Translations under genes and position numbers: made by a program
Notes under the pieces: generated by a model
Databases searched by the model: none
Told to the model about the DNA's origin: nothing
The model's input: the letters and a program-made list of their open reading frames with translations, nothing else
In this document: positions 6,543 through 13,664 of the stretch, piece after piece
Numbering within the stretch: position 1 is the stretch's first letter
Layout of the letters: every line of letters begins with the position of its first letter
Source: an uncultured Gammaproteobacteria bacterium
Lineage (GTDB): Bacteria > Pseudomonadota > Gammaproteobacteria > Pseudomonadales > Pseudohongiellaceae
Reading direction: 5' to 3'
Length of the DNA stretch: 13,664 nt
Assembly: GCA_903889815.1 (NCBI GenBank)
Contig: CAISYX010000382.1
Location: 1 to 13,664, forward strand

Positions 6543-7853
6543 TCAATTTAAGAACGGCGACCAAGATGGTTCCCGAACATCGCCCTGCGCGGATGGTAAA
6601 CGGAACTTTACACGTCCGTCAATTGAAACGGCATCCAAGATGCCTCTTCCATTGACCTTCGTGGCGAACATGATCATGCTTCCGTTCGGCGCCACGCTGG
6701 GAGATTCGTCTAGTGAAGTGTCAGTCAATGTTATCAACCGCTGAGTCTCGATATTGAAGATCGCTATGCTGTAGCTGTTATCTTCGCGGGTGTCACGCCT
6801 GACGTGGACAAGATTCTTGCCATCCGGCAGGAAACGTCCCTTTGCACAATAAAAACAGTCGAAGGTTAGCCGCTCGGGAAAACCTCCTGTAATTCCAACT
6901 TGATAGATCTGAGGTTGACCGGTTCGGTCCGACGTGAAGACCACGGAGCGACTGTCAGCGGACCAGCTGGGCTCAGTCTCAGCTCGCGGATGGTCGGTCA
7001 GACGCGTCAACTGATTGCTCATGAGATCCATCACGTACACATCAGGGCTTCCGTCCTTCGACAAGACCATTGCCAGCTTCGTGCCATCCGGCGACCACAC
7101 AGGAGAGCTGTTGATGCCCGGAAAATTGGTAATCTGGCGACGCTGTCCTGTCGCGATTTCCTGGATATAGATACGTGGCAGATTGGTTTCAAATGACAAA
7201 TAGGCCACCTGACTGCCATCTGGAGACCATGTAGGGGACATCAGGGGCTCTTGTGACTCGACTAGAACCTGTGACCTTCTGCCATCATAGTCAGACTTCT
7301 CAATACGATAGTAAGTAAGCTCCGGCGAAACGAATTGTGCCGAGACGTAAAGAATTTCCGTCGAGAACGCACCACGAACGCCAGTCACCTGCTCATAAAC
7401 TACATTGCTTATCTCGTGACCGATGTCGCGCAGCTGCGACATGGATCCAGTAAGCACTTCGCCCACGAGTTTTTGTTCACGTGCCACATCGAAAAACTCG
7501 TATTGCACCTGAACAAGCTGACTTCCCGGGGAATTGGTAATCTTTCCTATCAGCAGATAATCCTGAGCCAGAATGCGCCAGTCGCGAAAAAACACTTCGG
7601 CCGCTTCATCTGGCGTGCTGAGCATGTTTCCTGCGGGCAGCGCTCGGAATTCGCCTACCTGCTGAAGATCTGCCGCCACAATTCCGGCTACATCCTCACT
7701 CAATGCGCTTGACCCTTCCCATGAAAATGGCACCACAGCGATAGGAATAGGGTTGTCGACACCCTGAGTGATCTCGATATTCAGCTCAGCTGCCATGAGC
7801 CCCTCTGCGAACAGAGAGACAACAATCACCAGATTGCGCAAAGTCTTGATCAA
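6543..7853 (-). CDS. tolB: Tol-Pal system protein TolB (TTG start)
   Basis: TolB is a periplasmic beta-propeller protein that binds Pal and the C-terminal domain of TolA. The 436-residue product has a signal peptide (residues 1-21, cleaved around LMA/AEL), an N-terminal alpha/beta domain (IPIAVVPFSW) and repeated WSPDG-type propeller blades: SPTWSPDGSQVAY, SPVWSPDGTKLAM, EPSWSADSRSVVF, FLPDGKNLV and SPSVAPNGSMIMF. The start is TTG at 7851-7853, overlapping the tolA stop by four bases (TTGA). AGGA lies nine bases upstream. No in-frame ATG or GTG would keep the signal peptide, so TTG is well supported. Overlap with tolA suggests translational coupling. Length matches E. coli TolB (430). Confidence 0.97.
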   Translation of the reverse strand: MIKTLRNLVIVVSLFAEGLMAAELNIEITQGVDNPIPIAVVPFSWEGSSALSEDVAGIVAADLQQVGEFRALPAGNMLSTPDEAAEVFFRDWRILAQDYLLIGKITNSPGSQLVQVQYEFFDVAREQKLVGEVLTGSMSQLRDIGHEISNVVYEQVTGVRGAFSTEILYVSAQFVSPELTYYRIEKSDYDGRRSQVLVESQEPLMSPTWSPDGSQVAYLSFETNLPRIYIQEIATGQRRQITNFPGINSSPVWSPDGTKLAMVLSKDGSPDVYVMDLMSNQLTRLTDHPRAETEPSWSADSRSVVFTSDRTGQPQIYQVGITGGFPERLTFDCFYCAKGRFLPDGKNLVHVRRDTREDNSYSIAIFNIETQRLITLTDTSLDESPSVAPNGSMIMFATKVNGRGILDAVSIDGRVKFRLPSAQGDVREPSWSPFLN

Positions 7854-8674
7854 TTCAATAAATCCTGAGGTCTGAATGTTAACAGGAATGTTCTGAAATT
7901 TCGGTCAAAAAGCCGAGGGTCCATGCCCTGCAACTCGGTAAATCTATTTACTTTCAGCACAGCAGACTCGGCAGCTCTATCAAACGCAAAGTCGCCGCTT
8001 GATTGCACTATGGCGACATCCAGGATGTCTCCCGTCGGCACCATGCGAATTCGCAGCACTACCACCATCCCATTTCGAGCGCTGGGCGGTCGCGACCAGT
8101 ACTGCTGAACAAGGTCATGAATCACCGCTGAGTACGCCATTACCAGTTCCGCGTCTGTTTCAGCAAGCTCCCGCGAGTCCGCTTCCTGCTGCGCAAGAGC
8201 CTGGGCTTGAGCCTGCTCTTGTCGCTGACGCTCCTGCTCTGCCGCCACTTCCTGCTGCCGGCGCTCTTCTGCCTCGCGCTGCCTCTGCTCTTCCGCTACC
8301 CGCTGTTGCTCGGCTTGGCGCTGCTCTGCCTGACGCCGCTCCTGATCCTGCTGCCGCTCCGCAACTCGCTGCTCTTCCGCCTCGCGCTCTGCCTGTTCGC
8401 GTCGCTGCTCCGCCTGTGCGGCTTCCAGTCGCTGCTGCTCCTGGCGCTCCCTCTCGGCACGCTGATCGCGCTCCTGCTGCGCCTGACGCTGTTGCACCTG
8501 TTCATTGCGCGCTTGTGGATTCTCGTTCACAAGCAGCGCCTTGACTGAGGGCGGACGGACGATATCGATAACTGCCGTATCTGCCTGCTGGAAGTACAGG
8601 AGCGCCCCGACCACCGACACATGCAGCAATACTGCCAGCACGACCGAAAGTGGATATCCGTTGAAAACCGTCAC
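7850..8674 (-). CDS. tolA: Tol-Pal system protein TolA (GTG start)
   Basis: TolA is an inner-membrane protein energised by TolQR that reaches across the periplasm to TolB and Pal. The 274-residue product has a short cytoplasmic N-terminus and one membrane segment at about 9-28 with the conserved His18. A long charged helix runs from about 51 to 172, made almost only of Arg, Gln, Glu and Ala. A TonB-like C-terminal domain follows at about 175-274 (AYSAVIHDLVQQYW; VLRIRMVPTGDI). The helix is shorter than in E. coli TolA (421 residues overall), and the C-terminal domain has no cysteines, unlike the disulfide-bearing E. coli domain. Translation starts at GTG 8674, 12 bases after the tolR stop, with no clear ribosome site. 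It overlaps tolB by four bases. The antisense strand of the helix gives long spurious open frames. Confidence 0.95.
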   Translation of the reverse strand: MTVFNGYPLSVVLAVLLHVSVVGALLYFQQADTAVIDIVRPPSVKALLVNENPQARNEQVQQRQAQQERDQRAERERQEQQRLEAAQAEQRREQAEREAEEQRVAERQQDQERRQAEQRQAEQQRVAEEQRQREAEERRQQEVAAEQERQRQEQAQAQALAQQEADSRELAETDAELVMAYSAVIHDLVQQYWSRPPSARNGMVVVLRIRMVPTGDILDVAIVQSSGDFAFDRAAESAVLKVNRFTELQGMDPRLFDRNFRTFLLTFRPQDLLN

Positions 8675-8686
8675 AGTACGAATGAA

Positions 8687-9121
8687 CTATTCCAGTGGTT
8701 TCGTAATCAAATTGGGACTTGCCACACCCGCTGCCTGCAAAACCGTCATAAGACTAATGAACGAGCTGTAACTGCTCTGTCCGTCGCCTTCCACAAACAC
8801 CTGAATTTGTGGATTCGCGCTAACTATTCTGCCCACCTGATCACCAATCACTTCGATGGCTACAGCAGTTCTTTCTTCTTCCTGCGTACTGCCAAGGCTG
8901 ATGTAGTACTGCTCATCTGCAGTAATCGAAATTACCAGGGTTTCCGCATTTTCATCTACTTGAAGCGGCTCTGAGGAGGCTTCCGGCAACTCGACAATCA
9001 GGCCCTGCGTCAGTAGCGGCGCGGTCACCATGAACACGATCAGCAACACCAGCATCACATCAATGTAGGGGACAACATTGATCTCTGCCATGGGTCTGCG
9101 ACGCTTTCGGACCGTTTCCAT
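8687..9121 (-). CDS. tolR: Tol-Pal system protein TolR
   Basis: TolR is the ExbD-like subunit that, with TolQ, uses the proton motive force to drive TolA. The 144-residue product (E. coli 142) has a basic cytoplasmic N-terminus (RKRRRPM) and the AEINVVPYIDVMLVLLIVFM segment. The channel aspartate is at residue 21, equivalent to Asp23 of E. coli TolR. A periplasmic domain follows (QIQVFVEGDG, then the SLMTVLQAAGV segment). ATG 9121 is chosen because AGAGG lies four bases upstream and the length fits. A longer open frame runs back into tolQ but adds sequence unlike the family. It starts seven bases after the tolQ stop. Confidence 0.96.
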   Translation of the reverse strand: METVRKRRRPMAEINVVPYIDVMLVLLIVFMVTAPLLTQGLIVELPEASSEPLQVDENAETLVISITADEQYYISLGSTQEEERTAVAIEVIGDQVGRIVSANPQIQVFVEGDGQSSYSSFISLMTVLQAAGVASPNLITKPLE

Positions 9122-9128
9122 TGAACCT

Positions 9129-9830
9129 CTATTTGCCCGGAGTGCTGTAAACCTGCCTGTGCAGGATGCTTGCAAATTCTTCAATAAACGTCATGTAGTT
9201 GTTTGTAAGGGACTCAACTCTTGAAGAATAGCGATTGTATGCGACAACAGCGGGGATAGCTGCGAACAAACCCATGGCGGTAGCTATCAGCGCCTCAGCG
9301 ATGCCTGGAGCAACAACCTGCAGACTTGCTTGACTCTGGCTGGCAAGACTGATGAACGAATTCATGATACCGATAACCGTACCGAACAATCCGATGTATG
9401 GAGAAACGGATCCCACAGTAGCGAGGAACGTCAAATTCTTTTCCAGCTTCTCCTCTTCGCGAGAGTAAGCAACCCGCATCGCTCTCTGCGCGCCTCCCAT
9501 GACGGCGTCAGACTCGATGCCGCCCTGCTGCCGCAGTCGCATGAACTCCTTGAAGCCCGCACGAAAAATATTTTCCATGCCGCCAACCTGGGAGCTCTCC
9601 TTCTGCTGGGAACTTCCCTCACGGAACAGCTGACTGAGGTCCATTCCAGACCAGAAGCGCTTCTCGAATCCCTCCATGCCGCGCACTGCAGCAGAAAGAA
9701 CAAGCCAGCGCTGGATGATCATTACCCATGACACTACCGAGGCCATCAAGAGGATGAGCATGACCAACTGAACGGGCAGGGTTGCCGCTACTATCAATCC
9801 CCACACGTTTATCGATTCGCTCACTGCCAC
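9129..9830 (-). CDS. tolQ: Tol-Pal system proton channel subunit TolQ (GTG start)
   Basis: TolQ is the ExbB/MotA-like inner-membrane subunit that forms the proton channel with TolR. From GTG 9830 the product has 233 residues (E. coli 230), with membrane segments at about 15-38, 135-158 and 170-195. Key residues are seen: Thr151 in GLFGTVIGIM and Thr184 in ALIATAMGLFAAIP, matching the functionally important Thr145 and Thr178 of E. coli. GGAG stands eight bases before GTG 9830. A second GTG at 9824 and an ATG at 9857 are possible, but the ATG overlaps a perfect TATAAT and probably precedes the transcript start. It is the first gene of the tol cluster here, because ybgC, its usual upstream partner, is missing. 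Confidence 0.95.
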   Translation of the reverse strand: MAVSESINVWGLIVAATLPVQLVMLILLMASVVSWVMIIQRWLVLSAAVRGMEGFEKRFWSGMDLSQLFREGSSQQKESSQVGGMENIFRAGFKEFMRLRQQGGIESDAVMGGAQRAMRVAYSREEEKLEKNLTFLATVGSVSPYIGLFGTVIGIMNSFISLASQSQASLQVVAPGIAEALIATAMGLFAAIPAVVAYNRYSSRVESLTNNYMTFIEEFASILHRQVYSTPGK

Positions 9831-9855
9831 CCCCCCAGCTCCAAAAACTGGCGGC

Positions 9856-9861
9856 ATTATA
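9856..9861 (-). promoter_or_regulatory. Candidate -10 box of the tol-pal operon
   Basis: A perfect TATAAT on the minus strand lies 25 bases before the proposed tolQ GTG start and upstream of its GGAG site. A TTGTGT at 9884-9889 is the nearest -35-like hexamer, but the 22-base gap is too long, and nothing at 16-18 bases looks good. The promoter may be activator dependent or use other contacts. A second A/T-rich block (TTTATAAAA, around 9898-9906) is an alternative. Inferred from sequence only. Confidence 0.4.
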
Positions 9862-10047
9862 AGGTATATTTTGTGCTTCTCATACACAATCCGGTGTTTT
9901 ATAAAGAGTTTTTGTCGATTAATGTGATTCCAGACTCACACGGGCATCAAACCTTTTCAATCTAACTTAGCCTCAGGGACATTCAGGCCGGGAGCTGACG
10001 AAATATGGCACAAAGAAGGCGAAAATTCTGAGGAAAGAGGGCTTGAA
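9862..10047. other. Intergenic region between ruvB and tolQ
   Basis: Together with the tolQ leader this is the longest gene-free stretch of the window (about 217 bases). I read both strands and found no remnant of ybgC, no small gene with a ribosome site and no T-tracted hairpin. It is more A/T-rich near 9880-9930, which fits a promoter region for tolQ. Confidence 0.5.
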
Positions 10048-11079
10048 TCACTCTCCGGCGAGAGGGGAGGTCGCGCCAGGCACTGGCAATCCGAAGTGAA
10101 TATAAGCATGCGGGGTGACCACGCGCCCACGTGTCGTGCGCATCATGAAGCCTTGCTGGATCAAATAAGGCTCAAGCACATCTTCAATAGTGTCGCGCTC
10201 TTCGCTGATGGCTGCTGCAAGACTGTCTACACCAACGGGCCCTCCCCCAAACTTCTCGATCATGGTAATCAGAAGCCGGCGATCCATGTGATCGAACCCA
10301 TTGCAGTCGATGCTCAGCATATCCAGCGCCAGACAGGCTGCCCGCTTGTCCATTAAGCCTCCGCACTTCATTTGGGCATAGTCGCGCACACGGCGCAAAA
10401 GTCGATTGGCAATACGAGGCGTGCCCCTGGCGCGGCGGGCAATTTCCTCAGCGCCATCTGCATCGATCTCGCAACCAAGGATGGCTGCCGAGCGCCGCAC
10501 GATACTGCATAGTTCCGACGGAGAGTAAAACTCCAGTCGCTGAATGATTCCGAATCGGTCACGCAGCGGCGATGTCAACAGACCTGCCCGAGTCGTCGCT
10601 CCCACCAAAGTAAAGGGCGGTAGGTCCAGCTTGATCGAGCGGGCCGAAGGCCCTTCTCCTATCATGATGTCCAACTGGTAATCTTCCATGGCGGGGTAAA
10701 GTATTTCTTCAATGGCCGGGCTCAGTCGATGAATCTCGTCGATGAAAAGCACGTCTCCCGCCTCGAGATTGGTCAGCATTGCAGCGAGATCCCCCGCCTT
10801 CTCCAGCACCGGACCAGACGTAGTCTTGATCGACACCTGCAATTCATTGGCAATGATGTTTGCCAAGGTAGTCTTTCCCAACCCAGGCGGCCCGGATATC
10901 AGCACATGGTCCATGGCTTCCTTGCGATCGCGAGCCGCGCCGATGAAAATTTCCATCTGCCTTTTCACGTCACTCTGGCCAATATAGTCCTGCAATGTCA
11001 ACGGGCGAATGGCTCTATCCAGAGACTGGTCGTTAGGGCTGATGCCGGCTGATATCAAGCGATCTTCTTCATTGATCAT
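10048..11079 (-). CDS. ruvB: Holliday junction branch migration ATPase RuvB
   Basis: RuvB is the AAA+ hexameric motor that, guided by RuvA, moves Holliday junctions during recombinational repair. The 343-residue product (E. coli 336) has the N-terminal RPLTLQDYIGQ, Walker A GPPGLGKTT at 63-71, Walker B FIDEIH at 112-117, sensor GATTRAGLL, and SPLRDRFG bearing the arginine finger. A C-terminal winged helix follows (GGGPVGVDSLA; EPYLIQQGFMMRTTRGR). The ATG start overlaps the ruvA stop by four bases (ATGA, 11076-11079), which points to translational coupling. In many relatives ybgC and the tol genes follow ruvB; here tolQ follows directly after a promoter-like gap. Confidence 0.98.
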   Translation of the reverse strand: MINEEDRLISAGISPNDQSLDRAIRPLTLQDYIGQSDVKRQMEIFIGAARDRKEAMDHVLISGPPGLGKTTLANIIANELQVSIKTTSGPVLEKAGDLAAMLTNLEAGDVLFIDEIHRLSPAIEEILYPAMEDYQLDIMIGEGPSARSIKLDLPPFTLVGATTRAGLLTSPLRDRFGIIQRLEFYSPSELCSIVRRSAAILGCEIDADGAEEIARRARGTPRIANRLLRRVRDYAQMKCGGLMDKRAACLALDMLSIDCNGFDHMDRRLLITMIEKFGGGPVGVDSLAAAISEERDTIEDVLEPYLIQQGFMMRTTRGRVVTPHAYIHFGLPVPGATSPLAGE

Positions 11080-11696
11080 GACGTGGTCGTATTCCTGAGC
11101 GCCTGCCGGATGATATCTTCGCTTTTCGAGATCGCACCGTCAGCTTTCAGCACCTGAGCAATCATGCGAGCGGCTTCCTGAGGTTTGTATCCAAGCGAGA
11201 TCAAGGCAGTTTCCGCTTCCTGAGACATTGCTCGGTCGCCTGCTCCGGCACCCACTGACGCATCAGGAAAAGTGACCTGCAGCTCGCTGCCCCACTCGGA
11301 AAGACGATCTTTCATTTCTACAATCAGGCGCTCAGCAGTCTTGCGTCCAATGCCCGGCATGCGAGTCAGGCCAGCGATGTCATTGACTCGAATGGTACGA
11401 ACAAATTCGTCAACAGCCATGCCAGACAGTATTGTCAGCGCCATTTTGGGACCAACACCAGACACCTTGATCAAACTGCGAAACATTTGACGCTCTTGCA
11501 GTGTGAAAAAGCCATAAAGCAGATGGGCATCTTCGCGCACAACCAGGTGCGTGTGCAGACTGACTTCACGCCCCACTGCCGGTAATTGGTAAACGGTGCT
11601 CATTGGGACATGAACCTCGTAAAACACGCCAGCGACATCTACAAGGATCTCTGGAGCCAGTCTTTCTGAGAGTGTCCCTCTGATTCGTCCTATCAC
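11076..11696 (-). CDS. ruvA: Holliday junction DNA-binding protein RuvA (GTG start)
   Basis: RuvA tetramers bind the four-way junction and load RuvB. The 206-residue product (E. coli 203) starts MIGRIRGTL and carries the OB-fold first domain with the acidic pin Glu55-Asp56 (VVREDAHLLYGF). Two helix-hairpin-helix motifs follow (KVSGVGPKMAL near 77-87 and TRMPGIGRKTAERL near 111-124). The C-terminal RuvB-binding domain contains ALISLGYKPQEAARMI. The start is GTG 11696, overlapping the ruvC stop by four bases (GTGA). AGGG lies eight bases upstream. Confidence 0.97.
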   Translation of the reverse strand: MIGRIRGTLSERLAPEILVDVAGVFYEVHVPMSTVYQLPAVGREVSLHTHLVVREDAHLLYGFFTLQERQMFRSLIKVSGVGPKMALTILSGMAVDEFVRTIRVNDIAGLTRMPGIGRKTAERLIVEMKDRLSEWGSELQVTFPDASVGAGAGDRAMSQEAETALISLGYKPQEAARMIAQVLKADGAISKSEDIIRQALRNTTTS

Positions 11697-12232
11697 GGCA
11701 CTCGCCCTTTACTTTGCAGCCTGCTGTTACGAAATGATGTAGCGCCGCCACCAATGCGCTGCAGATTCGCGCTGGTATTGGCGTGACAAATCGCTATGGC
11801 GAGCGCATCTGCTGCATCTGCCTGCACATTCCCGGTCACACCGAGCAACACTTTGACCATGTGCTGAACCTGTTCCTTTTCTGCATTGCCGTTTCCGACC
11901 AATGCCTGTTTGACCTTGCGAGGAGAATATTCGGAGAGCGCGAGATTGTGATGCAGGCAGGCCACCATCGCACTGCCTCGCGCCTGCCCCAGCTTGAGCG
12001 CCGAGGAGACACTCTTGCCCAGAAACACCTCCTCGATGGCACATTCCTGAGGGGCGTACTGCTCGATGATCTGACAGAGATTGTCAAATATCAGCTTCAA
12101 TCGCGCAGGATGATCGATATCAGGAAGCCGTATGCTGCCGCAGGCAACATAGCCCAGCTTGTTACCGGTGGCATTGATGATCCCGTAACCGGTCAATCTC
12201 GAACCTGGGTCGATTCCCAGAATCAAAGTCAT
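11693..12232 (-). CDS. ruvC: Crossover junction endodeoxyribonuclease RuvC
   Basis: RuvC is the dimeric resolvase that cuts Holliday junctions bound by RuvAB. The 179-residue product (E. coli 173) has all four acidic catalytic residues: Asp8 (GIDPGSR), Glu67 (AIEEVF), Asp139 and Asp142 (ADAADALAIAI). The conserved ALKLGQARG and KQALVGNGNAEKEQV helices are also present. ATG 12232 has GGAG nine bases upstream. It lies 44 bases after yebC, and its stop overlaps the ruvA start. Confidence 0.98.
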   Translation of the reverse strand: MTLILGIDPGSRLTGYGIINATGNKLGYVACGSIRLPDIDHPARLKLIFDNLCQIIEQYAPQECAIEEVFLGKSVSSALKLGQARGSAMVACLHHNLALSEYSPRKVKQALVGNGNAEKEQVQHMVKVLLGVTGNVQADAADALAIAICHANTSANLQRIGGGATSFRNSRLQSKGRVP

Positions 12233-12276
12233 CAGTGTTCACTCCCGGAGTTAGTCCAATCAGCTCACGCGTGCCG

Positions 12277-13020
12277 TCAGAGCCTGCTCATGACCTCGTC
12301 GGAAATGCTCGCGTTACTGTACACGTTCTGCACATCATCCAGATCTTCAAGATGATCCACCAGCTTCATCAGCTTTTCGGCAGTGTCAAAATCGAGCGTC
12401 GCTTCCGTAGAGGCGATCATACTGACTTCCGAGGCATCGGCGTGCAATCCGGCAGCAGCCAGAGCGTCCTTGACTGCTCCAAACTGTTCCGGCGAAGTCA
12501 CCACTTCGAGGCTGCCATCGGACATGAGACTGACATCATCGGCGCCGGCAACAAGCGCCACCTCCAGAACTCTGTCTTCATCTACTCCGGACGCGAAGCT
12601 TATGGTGCCCTTTTTCTGAAACAGATAGGCAACCGAACCGCTGGTACCAAGATTGCCGCCATACTTGGAAAATCCATGTCGGACATCAGCGACGGTGCGA
12701 TTCTTGTTGTCAGTCAAGGTCTCGACAAGAATCGCCACGCCGCCCGGACCATAGCCCTCGTAGACCAGCTCCTCGAGGTTTTCTGCTTCTGTATTACCTG
12801 CACCACGCGCGATGGCCCGGTCAATGGTGTCGCGTGACATATTGGCACCCAGCGCCTTGTCAACCGCCGCGCGCAGCCTGGGGTTGTCAGCGACGTGCTC
12901 GCCTCCAAGCCTCGCCGCGACAGTCAGCTCGCGGATCCACTTCGTAAACACCTTGCCGCGACTGAAGTCCAGACGCGCCTTCTTGTGTTTGATATTGGAC
13001 CATTTGCTGTGTCCCGCCAT
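12277..13020 (-). CDS. yebC: YebC/PmpR family protein (TACO1-like)
   Basis: YebC-family proteins were long annotated as transcriptional regulators. More recent work on the family, including mitochondrial TACO1, supports a role in translating difficult, proline-rich stretches on the ribosome. The 247-residue product opens with the invariant MAGHSKWSNIKHKK and contains ELTVAARLGG, NPRLRAAVDKA, the YEGYGPGG motif, RHGFSKYGGNLG and SVAYLFQKKG. The frame has two consecutive ATG codons. A strong GGAGG is three bases from the first (13023) and six from the second (13020), so the second, which also gives the canonical MAGHSKW start, is chosen. It lies between aspS and ruvC, a common gammaproteobacterial order. 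Confidence 0.97.
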   Translation of the reverse strand: MAGHSKWSNIKHKKARLDFSRGKVFTKWIRELTVAARLGGEHVADNPRLRAAVDKALGANMSRDTIDRAIARGAGNTEAENLEELVYEGYGPGGVAILVETLTDNKNRTVADVRHGFSKYGGNLGTSGSVAYLFQKKGTISFASGVDEDRVLEVALVAGADDVSLMSDGSLEVVTSPEQFGAVKDALAAAGLHADASEVSMIASTEATLDFDTAEKLMKLVDHLEDLDDVQNVYSNASISDEVMSRL

Positions 13021-13046
13021 CATTCACCTCCGGGCTGCCAGAAAGC

Positions 13047-13664
13047 CTATGCGCTCTTCTCGCCGGCTGCCTGACGAACCTGGATGTTCAACTCACGCAA
13101 CTGCTTTGCAGAAACCTGGCCCGGAGCATCAGTCAACGGACATGCTGCTGACTGCGTTTTTGGAAATGCGATGACTTCTCGAATCGAAGACGCGCCAGTC
13201 ATCAGCATGATCAGTCGATCCAGACCAAAGGCCAGGCCACCGTGGGGCGGAGCACCATAGGAAAGCGCATCCAGGAGGAAGCCGAACTTTTCCTGTGCTT
13301 CCTCGTCGCCGATACCCAGAATCTTGAACACTGACTGCTGCATGGAAGGCTGGTTGATTCGAATGGAACCACCACCCAGTTCAGTGCCATTGAGTACCAT
13401 GTCATAAGCGCGCGAAAGAGCCTTGAGTGGGTCTGCCTGCACATCTTCGACGCTGCAGGACGGCGCGGTAAAGGGGTGATGCAGGGCCGTCAGACTGCCA
13501 TCGCTGGCCTCTTCAAACATGGGAAAATCGACTACCCACAGTGGCGCCCAGTCACCTTTCACCATCCCCATGTCTGCGCCAACTTTAAGTCGCAGCGCTC
13601 CGATGGACTCGTTGACGATTTTCGCCTTGTCAGCACCGAAGAACACCAGATCGCCGTTCTGCAC
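13047..13664 (-). CDS. aspS: Aspartyl-tRNA synthetase, C-terminal part (cut by window edge)
   Basis: AspRS charges tRNA-Asp with aspartate. The visible 205 codons are the C-terminal third of a protein that is about 590 residues in E. coli. The fragment contains part of the bacterial GAD insertion domain (LVFFGADKAKIVNESIGALR), the catalytic-core segments LWVVDFPMFE and HHPFTAP, and the NGTELGGGSIRI loop. Class II motif 3 follows (GLAFGLDRLIMLMTG), then the usual C-terminal IREVIAFPKTQSAACPLTDAP. The GTG at the right edge is an internal codon, not the start; the gene continues beyond 13664. It ends 26 bases before the yebC start on the same strand. Confidence 0.97.
   Translation of the reverse strand: MQNGDLVFFGADKAKIVNESIGALRLKVGADMGMVKGDWAPLWVVDFPMFEEASDGSLTALHHPFTAPSCSVEDVQADPLKALSRAYDMVLNGTELGGGSIRINQPSMQQSVFKILGIGDEEAQEKFGFLLDALSYGAPPHGGLAFGLDRLIMLMTGASSIREVIAFPKTQSAACPLTDAPGQVSAKQLRELNIQVRQAAGEKSA

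Noticed and set aside
7999..8548. Long plus-strand open frames opposite tolA, one extremely Leu-rich and membrane-like, one Ala/Pro-rich
   Set aside because: They are antisense shadows of the Gln/Glu/Arg codons of the TolA helix. The biased codons suppress stops on the other strand. tolA itself is unmistakable, and the shadows have no ribosome sites or family features.
9962..9990. Short TCAGG direct repeats and a GCCT/AGGC pairing upstream of tolQ
   Set aside because: The units are only 4-5 bases, expected by chance in this length of sequence.
10051..10064. Hairpin CTCTC-CGGC-GAGAG at the end of ruvB
   Set aside because: It lies inside the last ruvB codons, has a five-base stem and no T-tract, so it is not a credible terminator.
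11783..12355. 190-codon plus-strand open frame across ruvC
   Set aside because: It is antisense to ruvC and runs into yebC. RuvC has all catalytic residues in the opposite frame and no independent gene signals are seen.
1..13664. Search for CRISPR arrays, insertion sequences, phage genes, toxin-antitoxin or defence genes
   Set aside because: None is seen. Apart from short spacers, every stretch is accounted for by conserved housekeeping genes or one tRNA.

Overview
This is a conserved chromosomal segment of a gammaproteobacterium with mid-range GC. I see no phage, transposon, CRISPR array or defence island. The gene order aspS-yebC-ruvC-ruvA-ruvB-tolQ-tolR-tolA-tolB-pal-cpoB-queE-queC-tRNA-Lys matches, from memory, the Pseudomonas aeruginosa PA0963-PA0976.1 block. 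The nadA/bepA/tusA neighbourhood resembles PA1004-PA1006. That points to the Pseudomonas/Cellvibrio side of the class, but the window does not fix a genus.

Layout, left to right. Positions 1-403 (minus) hold the start of a PerM-type AI-2E family permease, split by a one-base frameshift near 203. It lies directly downstream of tusA (410-643, minus). Divergent from these is bepA (797-2251, plus), an M48 metalloprotease with TPRs. It is the only plus-strand gene and it converges on nadA. From 2275 to the right edge everything is on the minus strand: nadA, a tRNA-Lys(UUU) gene, queC, queE, cpoB, pal, tolB, tolA, tolR, tolQ, ruvB, ruvA, ruvC, yebC and the C-terminal third of aspS.

The genes form three functional blocks. 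(1) Translation and recombination: AspRS, the YebC-family translation factor, and the RuvABC Holliday-junction machinery, whose genes overlap by four bases (GTGA, ATGA). (2) Envelope: TolQR motor, TolA, TolB, Pal and CpoB, which work in outer-membrane constriction at division. BepA is a periplasmic outer-membrane quality-control protease. (3) Cofactor and tRNA modification: QueE and QueC (preQ0 for queuosine), NadA (quinolinate for NAD), TusA (sulfur relay) and a tRNA-Lys(UUU), itself a typical client of the s2U pathway.

Points worth a second look are the perM frameshift at a UGA-C context, the absence of ybgC between ruvB and tolQ, a run of non-ATG starts (GTG, TTG) in the tol and ruv genes, an almost lysine-free TolA coiled coil, and a long Pro/Ala/Val linker in CpoB. 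I did not find a previously undescribed system here. No gene-free stretch exceeds 300 bases; the longest is about 217 bases between ruvB and tolQ.
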